Positions 1 to 8,944 of a stretch of DNA of 64,000 bases are shown piece by piece. The notes under the pieces were generated by a model. It ran no database searches. It saw only the letters and a list, made by a program, of their open reading frames with translations, and was not told where the DNA came from. Source of the stretch: Oscillospiraceae bacterium (lineage in GTDB: Bacteria > Bacillota > Clostridia > Oscillospirales > UBA929); assembly GCA_009782215.1 (NCBI GenBank), contig WRKO01000004.1, positions 1 to 64,000 of the forward strand. Direction: 5' to 3'. Position 1 is the first letter of the stretch. Each line of letters opens with the position of its first letter. The position numbers and the translations under genes are program-made.

Positions 1-1818
1 CGCCGCCCCCGGGGCCCCCCCCCTAGCGATAAAGGCCCCCGGGCGCCCTCCGCCGTCCGCTCCGCCGTCCGTTCCGCCGGGTTCATCCCCGTTCTCCGCC
101 GGGCCGGACGGGACGGGGGAAGGGCTTGGGTCGGGCGGAGGGGTTGCGGGGACGGCGGTGGAGTCGCCCCCCGCCGGATTGTTTTTGATGTCGTCATAGT
201 CGCCCGCGAGGTAGCCTTCGGGGTCTAAAACGGCGTAGAAAGCAAATTTCGCGCCGCCGTTCTCGTCAAAGAGCAGCGGACTGCCTTGGCTGCGCCAGCT
301 TGTGGGGTCGTCGATACCCCATATGCTGACGCGCGCAATGTGTTCGCTGTATTTCATATAGATTTGGAAAAGCTCCGCGTAGAGCCTCGCCTGCTTCCGC
401 TCCTCCGCCTCGTCCAGCGTCTTAAAGCCGTTCCAGCGTCCCGCCGGGATATCCAGCTCCGTGACGGAAACCTCCGCTCCCGTCTCAATCCAGCGGACGA
501 TGGTGGCCTCCACATCCTGCGGGTTCAGGTTATCCGTCCAGTAGTGAGCCTGCATCCCCAAGCCTTCAATCAGAAGCCTGTCCGGCTCGATGTTGCGCGC
601 ATCGCCCAGCCACCGCTCGTTAAATTCCTCGGTCATCTGCGCGATGGCTTCGCGCTTGCCGCGCGCTTCCTCGTTGAAATCGTTATAGTAGAGAGTGGCG
701 CTGGGGTCGGCCAGTCTCGCGAACACAAAAGCGTCGTAGATATAATCCGAGCCGTGTTCCCCGGCGGCTTCGTCCGCGCCGTTTGAATAGGCTGTGAACC
801 ACGGGGCGTTTGCGCGCAAGCCGCTCCGCCAGCCAAACGGCAGATTGCCTACGCCGTCGTTAAACGCTTCGTTGACCACATCCCACGCGATGACCCGTCC
901 GGCGAAATGCCCGGCGACGGTGTTGATGTATTCCTCCATGTTTTCCTTGGCCTCGGCGCGGGTGAGCGGCGAGCCGTCAGGATTCATGTTCAGCCAGTCC
1001 GCCGACTGGGAATGCCAAACCAGCGTATGCCCGATGATGTCAATACCGCCCGCTTCAAGAATAGCGCCGACCATCCTGTCGGCGCTCTCAAGGGTGTACG
1101 CGCCGCGCTCCCTGCCGCCCAAAGCGTTTGGTTTCATGGCGTTGCCCGCCGTCAGCGCGTTGAAATGCCGCTGAACCAGCTCAAAGCGCTGCCCGGAGAG
1201 GTCGGGGTTGGAAAACGCCGAGCCGATGAGAAAGTAATCGGCATATCTTTCACGTAGCGAGGGAAGCTGGATGGATGCAAGCCACCCGCCGCCCGAAAGG
1301 GAGAAAAAGGTGAGTTCGTCGATGTAAAACTCCGCGTCGGGCGTGTCGTTTTCCACATAAATGGTCACGAAGTCCGATTCGGGATAAATATGCCGCCCGG
1401 TCAGTTGAACCCACCCGTCGCCACGAGAGACGGTTTTTCTGTCTAAGTTAAAATAAGACGCGCCTTCGTCTCGCCCCACCTGCGTTGACAGGCGGAAAAG
1501 CGAGCTGTCCGGCGACTTGGCTTTCACCCAAACCGACACAACATACGTCGCGCCGGGCCGGACGAAAAAAGTGACGTCCAGCGCGGGGCCGTGCCACGGG
1601 GCCGAGCGCCCGGTGACAAGAAGGGAGCGCGACCCGCTGTACGCCTCGTCATTGGTCACGGCAAGCGTTTCCACCTCGCCGCGGCCCTCGAAGCCCATAG
1701 TCGTGCCAATCTCAAACCCAACCACCCGCATTTCCGGCGGCGGTTCCTCAGACAGCGCGGCCGGCACCGCCGAGAGGATAAACACGAGCGCCGCCAAGAG
1801 GGCAAATCTTTTTTTCAT
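1..1818 (-). CDS. Secreted endo-1,4-beta-xylanase, GH10, with N-terminal carbohydrate-binding domain (3' end cut by window)
   Basis: The reading frame is open from an ATG at 1818 to the window edge (606 codons seen), so the C-terminus is missing. It starts with a signal peptide (MKKRFALLAALVFILSA). A beta-sandwich carbohydrate-binding domain of the CBM4/9/22 type follows (about residues 25-190, with YSGSRSLLVTGR). The GH10 barrel spans about 195-510. The acid/base Glu is in WDVVNEAF (about residue 317) and the nucleophile Glu is in VTELDIPAGR (about 454). The family hydrolyses internal beta-1,4 bonds of xylan outside the cell. The last 80 visible residues are a Pro/Gly/Asp-rich linker, so another domain probably lies beyond the edge. 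The start overlaps the degV stop (ATGA), so translation is probably coupled to degV. Confidence 0.9.
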   Translation of the reverse strand, partial: MKKRFALLAALVFILSAVPAALSEEPPPEMRVVGFEIGTTMGFEGRGEVETLAVTNDEAYSGSRSLLVTGRSAPWHGPALDVTFFVRPGATYVVSVWVKAKSPDSSLFRLSTQVGRDEGASYFNLDRKTVSRGDGWVQLTGRHIYPESDFVTIYVENDTPDAEFYIDELTFFSLSGGGWLASIQLPSLRERYADYFLIGSAFSNPDLSGQRFELVQRHFNALTAGNAMKPNALGGRERGAYTLESADRMVGAILEAGGIDIIGHTLVWHSQSADWLNMNPDGSPLTRAEAKENMEEYINTVAGHFAGRVIAWDVVNEAFNDGVGNLPFGWRSGLRANAPWFTAYSNGADEAAGEHGSDYIYDAFVFARLADPSATLYYNDFNEEARGKREAIAQMTEEFNERWLGDARNIEPDRLLIEGLGMQAHYWTDNLNPQDVEATIVRWIETGAEVSVTELDIPAGRWNGFKTLDEAEERKQARLYAELFQIYMKYSEHIARVSIWGIDDPTSWRSQGSPLLFDENGGAKFAFYAVLDPEGYLAGDYDDIKNNPAGGDSTAVPATPPPDPSPSPVPSGPAENGDEPGGTDGGADGGGRPGAFIARGGAPGAA

Positions 1819-2696
1819 TCGTACGCCTCCAATTCAAACGGCTCCCCATAGAAACAGGCAGCCATGGCAATCGGGCCGCAGTTGATGGCGATAACGCCGC
1901 CGATATGATGAAGGACCATCTCCTTGGGTCTCACCATCTCGCCGATGATGTTCTGCGCCCGCTCGATTTCCGAGGGCGGCACGTCGGCGTAGAGAATCTC
2001 GATGCGCTGCGTTTCCGGCGCGACGGCGTGTTCCATGACCAACTGCGCCGCGCGGGGGATGACGTTTCCGTCGCCCCGCACCTTATCAATCGGCGCGATG
2101 ACGCCGTCTTTAATCAAAAGAAGCGGGCGGAGGCCTAGCGCTTCGCCGACAAAGGCTTTCATGCCGGAGATGCGGCCGCTTTTTTTCAGGTGCTTGAGGG
2201 TGTAGACCCAGAGGATGCCGCGGTTGCGGGCGGTAAGGTCGCGCAGGGTTTTCACGATTTGCGCAAACGGGACGCCCTGCTCCGCCATTTCGGCGCATTT
2301 GAGGATATTGCGCCCGTATATAAACGCATAGGAGCGGGAATCTACAATTTCAATCGGAAGTCTCTCCTCGTCGGAGAGCAGCTTTCTGGCCAGAAACGCG
2401 GAATTGCATATGCCGCTGGCGGTGGAGGACAGGGTATGTACGAGGATATTCGTATAGCCTTCGGCCTTGGCTTTGCGGTAGATTTGGAGCCAGTCGTCCG
2501 GGACAATCATGGTCGTGCGCGGAATCTCCTCCATCCGCACAAGGTCTTTCCAAAACTGGCGCGGCTCAATTTCGTTTTCCCAAACATCCATGCCGTTGTA
2601 GCTGACCATCACCGGAATGACCCAGATGGGCTTCCCGGCGATTTCCTCTTTGGTTAAATCACCCGGCGAATCAATCACAAACAGAATCTTTTCCAA
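1815..2696 (-). CDS. degV: DegV family fatty-acid-binding protein
   Basis: A 293-residue DegV (EDD-fold) protein. It begins EKILFVIDSPGDLTKEE and contains the lipid-pocket region IVDSRSYAFIYG. Family members bind a fatty acid, and FakB-type members present it to the fatty-acid kinase FakA. No fakA is visible here, so the exact role is open. The length is normal. The start is TTG at 2696 with GGGGGG about 8 nt upstream. A TTGAAA-N17-TATAAT promoter lies 37-65 bp upstream. The gene overlaps the downstream GH10 start by 4 bp; that pairing looks like chance co-transcription. Confidence 0.85.
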   Translation of the reverse strand: MEKILFVIDSPGDLTKEEIAGKPIWVIPVMVSYNGMDVWENEIEPRQFWKDLVRMEEIPRTTMIVPDDWLQIYRKAKAEGYTNILVHTLSSTASGICNSAFLARKLLSDEERLPIEIVDSRSYAFIYGRNILKCAEMAEQGVPFAQIVKTLRDLTARNRGILWVYTLKHLKKSGRISGMKAFVGEALGLRPLLLIKDGVIAPIDKVRGDGNVIPRAAQLVMEHAVAPETQRIEILYADVPPSEIERAQNIIGEMVRPKEMVLHHIGGVIAINCGPIAMAACFYGEPFELEAYE

Positions 2697-2732
2697 TATA
2701 CAGCCCCCTTCATTTATGCTTCGGCCCTGAAC

Positions 2733-2761
2733 ATTATACCTTAGCTGGAGAAACTTTTCAA
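2733..2761 (-). promoter_or_regulatory. Sigma-A-type promoter for degV-xylanase
   Basis: On the minus strand, TTGAAA (2761-2756) is followed after 17 bp by TATAAT (2738-2733). It overlaps the last codons of the upstream membrane-protein gene. Confidence 0.7.
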
Positions 2762-3802
2762 GACCGAACTGAAAGTAATCAGTAAAATCGGGAAGGCAAT
2801 CATCCCCGCGACACCCGTCAGGATAAACCCGGCGTACATCGCCATAAAGGTGGGCAGGGCGCCCAGCCCGATTTGGCTCCCCACCAGCTTAGGCTCGATA
2901 AATCCCCGGGCCAGCACGATGACGCCGTAAATCACCGCCAGTCCTATCGCGCGGGCCGTTTCCCCCGCGATTAAGGCGGTAATGGCCCACGGAATGAGCA
3001 GCATCCCCGCGCCCAGCACCGGCAGCGCGTCCACAAGGGCAATCAGCAGAGCGGAGAGAAGGGCTGTGGGGATTTGCAGGAATATAAACCCCGCCAGAAG
3101 CTGCCCGAAGGTAATCAGCATCATTATCCCCTGCGCCTTCAGCCATTTGCCGAGGGTTTTCCTGAGCTGGGAGGTGACGGACAATATTCTATGCCGCGTC
3201 TTTTCGCTGAATGGAGAGAGGAGGGAGCGCGATATGCCGGGATAATCCGCCGATATGAGAAAGGTTGACAGAATCAGTGCGATGATGAACAGCAGGATAT
3301 ACGGCAGCTTGGCGGCAAAGGCTCCCACCGCCCCCGTCAGCCATCCGATGACCGCGGCCGGTATGGCGGACAGGCCGTTCAGCACCCCCTCCGCGCCGCG
3401 CCGCAGAATGTCGCGAAGGCTTTCGGGAGCCGCCTCAATCAGCCGTTCCAACCGGGCGGAAAAGCTCTCGTTCATCTCCGGAAGCCTCGCCATCAGCGAC
3501 GGAGCGCGGTCAATCAAGCCGTTGATTTCCCAAAAGAGCCATGACAGCAGATACCAGCACGCCGCCAAAATCGCCGCCACGAGCAGCAGCGTCAGCAGAG
3601 CCGCCCCCGCTTTGCGCGGCAGCCGCCATTTATGATGCAGAAAACGCACGGCAGGCTCCATCAGCCGCGCCAGCGCCAGCGCTATGGCAAAGGGCAAAAT
3701 CACCGGCAGAAGCCACCGAAACAGAATAAACAGCGCCGCCGCCGCGACGCCGGTATAGAGCGTGTTCCTCGCCCACGCCGGCCAGTTTTTCACAAAGCGC
3801 AT
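2741..3802 (-). CDS. ytvI: AI-2E/YtvI-type membrane protein (sporulation integral membrane protein YtvI family)
   Basis: A polytopic membrane protein of the AI-2E transporter (PerM/YtvI) superfamily. It has an N-terminal hydrophobic pair, a soluble amphipathic stretch (about residues 100-150), and later helices including the family signature around EPKLVGSQIGLGALPTF. Members with about 350-370 residues in spore formers are usually annotated YtvI; the molecular function is unsettled. I prefer the ATG at 3802 (353 aa, preceded by GGTGGGG) over one 39 nt upstream that has no ribosome site. The gene diverges from rpmF, and the rpmF promoter lies just beyond this start. Confidence 0.75.
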   Translation of the reverse strand: MRFVKNWPAWARNTLYTGVAAAALFILFRWLLPVILPFAIALALARLMEPAVRFLHHKWRLPRKAGAALLTLLLVAAILAACWYLLSWLFWEINGLIDRAPSLMARLPEMNESFSARLERLIEAAPESLRDILRRGAEGVLNGLSAIPAAVIGWLTGAVGAFAAKLPYILLFIIALILSTFLISADYPGISRSLLSPFSEKTRHRILSVTSQLRKTLGKWLKAQGIMMLITFGQLLAGFIFLQIPTALLSALLIALVDALPVLGAGMLLIPWAITALIAGETARAIGLAVIYGVIVLARGFIEPKLVGSQIGLGALPTFMAMYAGFILTGVAGMIAFPILLITFSSVLKSFSS

Positions 3803-3834
3803 ATACCCCACCCGAAATATAACGATAATAATGC

Positions 3835-3863
3835 TTGACAAGAGCCTGTGTGCCTAGTATAAT
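3835..3863 (+). promoter_or_regulatory. Sigma-A promoter for rpmF operon
   Basis: TTGACA (3835-3840), 17 bp, TATAAT (3858-3863): a consensus promoter 45 bp before the rpmF start. Confidence 0.9.
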
Positions 3864-3908
3864 ATTTTTCGCGGCACTTTATGATTGTGATGTAACGGAG
3901 GTGTATAT

Positions 3909-4109
3909 ATGGCGGTTCCAAAATTTAAGACAAGCAAACAGCGCAAAGCCAAGCGGCGCAGCTCGGTCTGGCGTCTCGACACACCCAATCTGGCGGCCTG
4001 CCCCAAGTGCGGCGAGCTGCGGCGTCAGCATACGGTCTGCAAGGCCTGCGGTTTCTACAACGGGCGCGATGTGCTTCGGCTTGAGGATGAGAAGAAGAAA
4101 AAGGATTGA
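3909..4109 (+). CDS. rpmF: 50S ribosomal protein L32
   Basis: 66 residues starting AVPKFKTSKQRKAKRRS with the zinc-ribbon cysteines CPKC and CKAC, which is the full L32 pattern. The start ATG at 3909 follows CGGAGG. The YceD/DUF177 gene that usually precedes rpmF is not here. The 3' end overlaps the start of the downstream DUF512 gene by about 20 bp, so the two are probably translationally coupled. Confidence 0.97.
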   Translation: MAVPKFKTSKQRKAKRRSSVWRLDTPNLAACPKCGELRRQHTVCKACGFYNGRDVLRLEDEKKKKD

Positions 4110-5187
4110 CGGTTTCCCGCCGTTTACCCCGGATGACGCCGCCGAACAGGCGGCGATTTCGGCGTGGATTGCACGAGCAGACCGGACGCCTGTCCGCACC
4201 TGCGCCAATCACTGCGTATTCTGCTTCATAGACCAGAACCCGCCGGGCTGCCGCGAGAGTCTGTACGTCAAGGACGACGACGCGCGGCATTCTTTTTTGT
4301 ATGGAAATTACATCACCCTGACCAACCTCACCGAGCGGGATATCACGCGTATCTGCCGGATGAAGCTCAATCCGCTGGGCATTTCTGTCCATACCACCGA
4401 CCCGGTTTTGCGCGAGCGGATGCTGCGGAACAAGCGCGCCGGGGAATGCATGGGTCTCATGCGGCGCTTTGCCGCCGCCGGGGTGAAGATGAACGTGCAA
4501 ATCGTCCTCTGCCCGGGGATGAATGACGGCCCGGCGCTGGAAAAGACGCTATACGACCTCCAGACGCTGGACGACGCCCTCATCAGCGTCTCCATCGTGC
4601 CGGTGGGGCTGACAAAGCACCGCTCCGGCCTGAAATTTCTGCATCCGGTGACCAAAGAAGACGCGCTGGCCGCCATCGAAGCGGCGGAGCGGTACCTGAA
4701 CGTATGGTGTTCGGACGAAATGCTGCTGAAAGCGGAAATGCCCATCCCTCCCGCGTCGCATTACGACGATTTTCCGCAGTTGGAAAACGGCGTTGGGATG
4801 CTGGCTCTGTTTGCCGATGAGTGGGCATACGCCGCCGGGGACGCGCTTCCGTCCGCCGCCCCGTGTACCGTCGCCACCGGGTTTGCCGCCGCGCCCCTGC
4901 TGTCGGAATTGTTGAAAGACTTCCCAAGCGTGACCGTCGTTCCGGTGAAAAACCGTTTCTTCGGAGACAGCGTGGACGTCGCGGGTCTGCTGACCGGGGG
5001 CGATTTGCTGCATGGCTTGCGCGGGCTGGATTTGGGTGAACGGGTACTGATTCCTTCGTCAATGCTGCGGCGGGGCGAGGATGTGTTTTTAGACGATATG
5101 ACGGTGGGAGAGCTGTCGGAAAAGCTGGGCGTTCCGGTTATTACCGTTTGCCCGGACGCGGAGTCGCTGCTGGAGGAACTGACATGA
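4087..5187 (+). CDS. DUF512 radical-SAM-like protein, short form lacking the usual PDZ head
   Basis: This is the DUF512 family, often found beside der in Clostridia. The iron-sulfur motif CANHCVFC and the family signature FIDQNPPGCRESLYVKDDD are clear, as are FLYGNYITLTN and the C-terminal DUF512 block (VATGFAAAPLLSELL, NRFFGDSVDVAGLLTG). The family's reaction is not established. The probable start is ATG 4087 (or TTG 4081), inside the end of rpmF, giving about 366 residues. Family members usually carry an N-terminal PDZ domain of about 80 residues; here only about 35 residues precede the first Cys. The frame is open further upstream, but that stretch is the out-of-frame reading of rpmF. The stop overlaps the der start (ATGA). 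Confidence 0.85.
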   Translation: MRRRKRIDGFPPFTPDDAAEQAAISAWIARADRTPVRTCANHCVFCFIDQNPPGCRESLYVKDDDARHSFLYGNYITLTNLTERDITRICRMKLNPLGISVHTTDPVLRERMLRNKRAGECMGLMRRFAAAGVKMNVQIVLCPGMNDGPALEKTLYDLQTLDDALISVSIVPVGLTKHRSGLKFLHPVTKEDALAAIEAAERYLNVWCSDEMLLKAEMPIPPASHYDDFPQLENGVGMLALFADEWAYAAGDALPSAAPCTVATGFAAAPLLSELLKDFPSVTVVPVKNRFFGDSVDVAGLLTGGDLLHGLRGLDLGERVLIPSSMLRRGEDVFLDDMTVGELSEKLGVPVITVCPDAESLLEELT

Positions 5188-6503
5188 GGACGATTGCCAT
5201 CGTGGGCCGCCCCAATGTGGGCAAAAGCCTGCTTTTTAACAAGCTGGCGGGCAAGCGTCTGTCGATTGTGGAGGACACGCCGGGCGTGACCCGCGACCGG
5301 CTCTATGCCCGCTGCGAATGGCGCGGACGGACGTTCAGTCTCATCGACACCGGCGGCATTGAGCCGCACACCGACGACTATATGCTGCTCTTTATGCGTA
5401 AGCAGGCGGAGATTGCCATAGAAACCGCCGACGTCATCGTCCTTGTCTGCGACGTCAAAACCGGCTTGACGGCGGCGGACGCCGACGTGGCCGCCATGCT
5501 GCAAAAAAGCAAAAAGCCGGTGGTGGCGGCTGTCAACAAAGTAGACGGCGTGGGGGCGGTTCCCGCCGAGGTGTATGAATTTTATAACCTCGGTCTGGGT
5601 GAACCGATTCCCGTCTCCGCGCTGCACGGCCACGGTACCGGCGACCTGCTGGACGCGTGCTTGGACTTGATGCCGCCCGACGGCGAGGCTGAGGAGAGCG
5701 GAGAGGACATCCGCGTCGCCATCATCGGCAAGCCCAACGCGGGGAAAAGCTCGCTGCTGAATATCATTTTAGGCGCCGAGCGTTCTGTCGTCAGCGATGT
5801 TCCCGGCACCACGCGCGACGCGGTGGAGGATGCGGTGGAGAACGAATACGGGCGGTTTATCCTCACCGACACCGCCGGTATGCGCCGGAAGTCAAAGGTG
5901 GACGGCGGGATTGAGTATTACAGCGTCCTACGCGCCGTCGCCGCCGCCGAACGCAGCGACGTCTGCGTTGTGATGATTGACGCCCAGGAGGGCGTCACCG
6001 AACAGGACGCCAAGGTGGCGGGCATCGCCCATGAGGCGGGAAAGCCGTCGGTCATCGCACTCAACAAGTGGGACGCGGTGGACAAGGACGAGCATACCGT
6101 GAAAAAATCCGTCAATGAGGTTCGCGTAAAGCTGGCGTATATGCCCTACGCGCCGGTTATCTGCGTCTCCGCCAAAACCGGGAAGGGTGTGGATAAGCTC
6201 TTCCCCGCGATACGCGAGTGCGCGGAGCAGACCCGCCGGAGGATTACCACCGGGCAGCTCAACGGGTTTTTAGCCGAGGCGGTGGCGCGGATGCAACCCC
6301 CGTCCGATAAGGGGCGGCGGCTGAAGATATACTATATGACGCAAGCCGGCACGGCGCCGCCGCACTTCATTGCCTTCTGCAACGACGTGCGGCTGTTTCA
6401 CTATTCGTACAAGCGGTATCTTGAAAACCGCATCCGTGAGACGTTTTCGCTGACCGGCACGCCGATACGCCTGACCATACGGGAGCGAGGGGACGACAAG
6501 TGA
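5184..6503 (+). CDS. der: Ribosome-assembly GTPase Der (EngA)
   Basis: A tandem-GTPase protein of 439 residues. The first G domain has GRPNVGKS, DTPGVTRD, DTGG and NKVD. The second has GKPNAGKSS, DVPGTTRD, DTAG and NKWD. A KH-like C-terminal domain follows (GLRRLKIYYMTQ-type region, FCNDVRLFHYSYKRYLENRIRE). Der is needed for maturation of the 50S subunit. The start ATG 5184 follows GGAGGAACTGAC and overlaps the previous stop; its own stop overlaps the next GTG start. Confidence 0.97.
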   Translation: MRTIAIVGRPNVGKSLLFNKLAGKRLSIVEDTPGVTRDRLYARCEWRGRTFSLIDTGGIEPHTDDYMLLFMRKQAEIAIETADVIVLVCDVKTGLTAADADVAAMLQKSKKPVVAAVNKVDGVGAVPAEVYEFYNLGLGEPIPVSALHGHGTGDLLDACLDLMPPDGEAEESGEDIRVAIIGKPNAGKSSLLNIILGAERSVVSDVPGTTRDAVEDAVENEYGRFILTDTAGMRRKSKVDGGIEYYSVLRAVAAAERSDVCVVMIDAQEGVTEQDAKVAGIAHEAGKPSVIALNKWDAVDKDEHTVKKSVNEVRVKLAYMPYAPVICVSAKTGKGVDKLFPAIRECAEQTRRRITTGQLNGFLAEAVARMQPPSDKGRRLKIYYMTQAGTAPPHFIAFCNDVRLFHYSYKRYLENRIRETFSLTGTPIRLTIRERGDDK

Positions 6504-6979
6504 AGCTTCTCGTCTTTTCGGACTCGCACGGGAAAACCCGCGCCATGCTTTCCGCCGCGGAGCGCGAAGCGCCGGACATGATTGTCCATTTGGGCGACCA
6601 CGCCTGCGACGCGCAGGAGATAAGCGCCCGGTTCCCCGCCATACCGCTGCTCTGCGTGCGCGGAAACTGCGATTTCACCCCGGAACACGCCGTTCTGGAA
6701 ACGCCGGAGCTGTGCGGCCGGAAGCTGTTTATCGCTCATGGGCATTATTATGGCGTGAAAAGCGGGACGGCCGGGATTGTCCGCGCGGCCACAGACGCCG
6801 GCGCGAATATCGTCCTTTTCGGGCATACGCACAAGGCGATTATAGACCAGTCCGGCCGTACGCGCCTGTTCAACCCCGGATCAATTTCCAATCATATGTG
6901 GAACCGTGAAAGAACCTATGGAATCATCCATCTCGGCAAGGACGCCATTCAATGTGAAATCAAAAAAGCGCCCGCCTGA
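6500..6979 (+). CDS. YfcE/MJ0936-type metallophosphoesterase
   Basis: 159 residues with the calcineurin-like metal motifs in order: DSHG (residues about 8-11), GDHACD, GNCD, HGH and GHTHK. The family hydrolyses phosphodiesters, often non-specifically, with Mn or Ni. The start is GTG 6500, overlapping the der stop by 4 bp. It is the last gene of the rpmF-DUF512-der unit. Confidence 0.88.
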   Translation: MKLLVFSDSHGKTRAMLSAAEREAPDMIVHLGDHACDAQEISARFPAIPLLCVRGNCDFTPEHAVLETPELCGRKLFIAHGHYYGVKSGTAGIVRAATDAGANIVLFGHTHKAIIDQSGRTRLFNPGSISNHMWNRERTYGIIHLGKDAIQCEIKKAPA

Positions 6980-7005
6980 AAAGCCTCGTACATCGTCGGC
7001 GCTTC

Positions 7006-7034
7006 TTGACAATTTCCGCTCCCGGTGATATAGT
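7006..7034 (+). promoter_or_regulatory. Sigma-A promoter for ThuA-like gene
   Basis: TTGACA (7006-7011), 17 bp, TATAGT (7029-7034); the ATG is 41 bp downstream. Confidence 0.8.
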
Positions 7035-7074
7035 TTTTTTGTATCCATCACTGCTGATACTGGAGGCCGCTGTC

Positions 7075-7800
7075 ATGGCAAGGGTAACCGTATGGAATGA
7101 ATTTCTGCATGAAAAACGCAACGACGAGGTGAAGGCCATCTACCCGGACGGGATACACGCCGTCATTGCCGGATTCCTGCGCGGCGCCGGGCATGAGGTT
7201 GGCACGGCAACGCTGGAGATGCCGGAACACGGCCTAACCGCGGAAGTGCTGGAGCAGACCGATGTGCTGATATGGTGGGGGCATATGGCGCATGACAAGG
7301 TTGACGACGCCGTCGTCAACCGGGTGAGAGACCGTGTCCTTGAGGGAATGGGGCTGATTGTGCTGCACTCGGGTCACGCATCGAAGATTTTCCAAGCCCT
7401 GATGGGAACCGATACATGGAATCTGCGATGGTATCACAGCGACACCTATGAACGCGTCTGGGTCGTTGACAAGAGCCACCGCATCGCTCAAGGGCTGGAC
7501 GATTGCTTTGTCATCCCGCAGGATGAGGTTTACGGAGAACACTTCGGCATCCCCGAACCGGAGCATCTTGTTTTCATCACATGGTTCCCCGGCGGCGAGG
7601 TCTTTCGCTCCGGCTGCTGCTTCCACCGGGGCGCGGGCAAAATCTTCTATTTTCAGCCGGGACACGAAACATTTCCAATCTACCATCAGAGCGAGGTGCA
7701 GACCGTCATCAAGAACGCCGTCGACTGGGCGCGCCCCGCTTCCATAAACAAAGTGACCTACACCACCGGCAATGTGACCCTGATGGAGGAAGACGCCTGA
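7075..7800 (+). CDS. ThuA-like (trehalose-utilisation-type) protein
   Basis: 241 residues of the ThuA superfamily (class I glutamine-amidotransferase-like fold). The strand WWGH and the block [19 protein letters not shown] are typical, as are the final [14 protein letters not shown] and the WARP end. ThuA members in sugar-degrading bacteria are linked to oxidation or handling of disaccharides, but no reaction is proven. The start ATG 7075 follows TGGAGG. It stands alone after a strong promoter. A second, more distant ThuA lies at 57199-57876. Confidence 0.8.
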   Translation: MARVTVWNEFLHEKRNDEVKAIYPDGIHAVIAGFLRGAGHEVGTATLEMPEHGLTAEVLEQTDVLIWWGHMAHDKVDDAVVNRVRDRVLEGMGLIVLHSGHASKIFQALMGTDTWNLRWYHSDTYERVWVVDKSHRIAQGLDDCFVIPQDEVYGEHFGIPEPEHLVFITWFPGGEVFRSGCCFHRGAGKIFYFQPGHETFPIYHQSEVQTVIKNAVDWARPASINKVTYTTGNVTLMEEDA

Positions 7801-7848
7801 CCCTTGGGGGTTATATTGTCAAGAACGTTTTTCGCGACTCGGAAAAAA

Positions 7849-7890
7849 TACGCAAAAAAACAAGGCAGGGGTTAAGCTTCCCTGTCTTGT
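7849..7890 (-). terminator. Hairpin with a T-run on the minus strand
   Basis: A 10-bp stem (7861-7870 with 7880-7889, one G-U pair) and a 9-nt loop. The T-run follows only on the minus strand (A-run at 7853-7860 on the plus strand). It would therefore stop minus-strand transcription, yet no minus-strand gene lies upstream of it. It could still act weakly after the ThuA gene. Confidence 0.4.
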
Positions 7891-7995
7891 CGTATGTCCA
7901 TACATCAACCTTAGAAAAATCTTAACATTTTCTCCCCCGTATGTTTGATTTTCATTGTTATGATGAAACAAATAAACAATAGGGAGAGATAACAC

Positions 7996-8940
7996 ATGAA
8001 TCATACTGTAAAAAGGTCAAGAAGGTTTCCGGTTAAGAGCCTTATGCTTATGGCTCTGATGGTCGGGGCCTACTTTATTTGGACAAGCTCGCCTTGGGCA
8101 GAACGCACCGAAACATCGGGCGCGGCGGGATACGCCATACCGTTGCAGTCTATTGCCGAAACTCGAAATACGGAACCCAGCGTGGCAGAGCCGTCCATAA
8201 CGCCATCGAATATGCCGGGATTTACCGTGCCGACTCACATTGCGGACATCACGGACACGCGCTATTTGGAACTTGTCAATTTAGAATATCCGGTCAAAGA
8301 CGAACCTGACGGCAGCTTAATCGGTGCGGCATGGCCTGATGTGCCGGTTCGCGCCAAAGAAGTGACGCTCCATAAGACGGCGTTGGCGGCAGTGCGTGAA
8401 TTGTTTTCGGCGGCACGTGAATCACACGACGGCACATTCTACATATCCAGCGGATACCGCGGCTATGACCAACAGAAGAGGACTTATGACAATGCGCCGG
8501 ACAAGTCCTTCGCTCAGCCGCCGGGTCACAGCGAACACCAAACGGGATTGGCCGCCGATATTTTTATCATCGGTATTGGGCAGCATGATATGGCCGGGGC
8601 GAGTGAAGCGCAATGGCTGGCGGAGAACGCTTGGAAGCATGGCTTGATATTGCGCTATGCGGAGGGCAAACAGAATATAACGGGCATAGCGTATGAGCCG
8701 TGGCATTTCCGATATATCGGCCAGCCCCACGCTTGGTACTGTTATCAGAACAATCTGTGCCTTGAGGAATACATCCAATTCCTTAAAGAGAACGGCGGCT
8801 ACCAAACAACGCTGGACGGCAAGACCTATTCCGTCTTGTACCAAGTCCCGCAAGATGGTATAATATATTTGCCGGAGCATCAGAACTTCTGGGTTTCCGG
8901 CGATAATACGGGCGGTTTTATCGTTACGGCTTGGGAGTGA
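7996..8940 (+). CDS. Membrane-anchored D-alanyl-D-alanine carboxypeptidase, VanY/M15B family
   Basis: 314 residues: a short cytoplasmic tail, one membrane anchor (about 15-32), a variable linker, then the M15 peptidase domain. Family residues are visible: SSGYRGYDQQKRTYD, the zinc site SEHQTGLAADI, and the catalytic/zinc block YEPWHFRYIG. It would remove the terminal D-Ala from peptidoglycan stem peptides outside the membrane. The start follows AGGGAGAG. It is followed 4 bp later by a VanR-like regulator and then a VanS-like kinase, so the three form one unit. No van ligase, racemase or dipeptidase genes are nearby, so a resistance role is not supported by the window; cell-wall homeostasis is as likely. 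Confidence 0.88.
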   Translation: MNHTVKRSRRFPVKSLMLMALMVGAYFIWTSSPWAERTETSGAAGYAIPLQSIAETRNTEPSVAEPSITPSNMPGFTVPTHIADITDTRYLELVNLEYPVKDEPDGSLIGAAWPDVPVRAKEVTLHKTALAAVRELFSAARESHDGTFYISSGYRGYDQQKRTYDNAPDKSFAQPPGHSEHQTGLAADIFIIGIGQHDMAGASEAQWLAENAWKHGLILRYAEGKQNITGIAYEPWHFRYIGQPHAWYCYQNNLCLEEYIQFLKENGGYQTTLDGKTYSVLYQVPQDGIIYLPEHQNFWVSGDNTGGFIVTAWE

Positions 8941-8944
8941 TTGT

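Noticed and set aside
3835-4086. N-terminal extension of the DUF512 frame to 3835
   Set aside because: The extra 84 codons lie over the rpmF promoter and gene and show no PDZ pattern.
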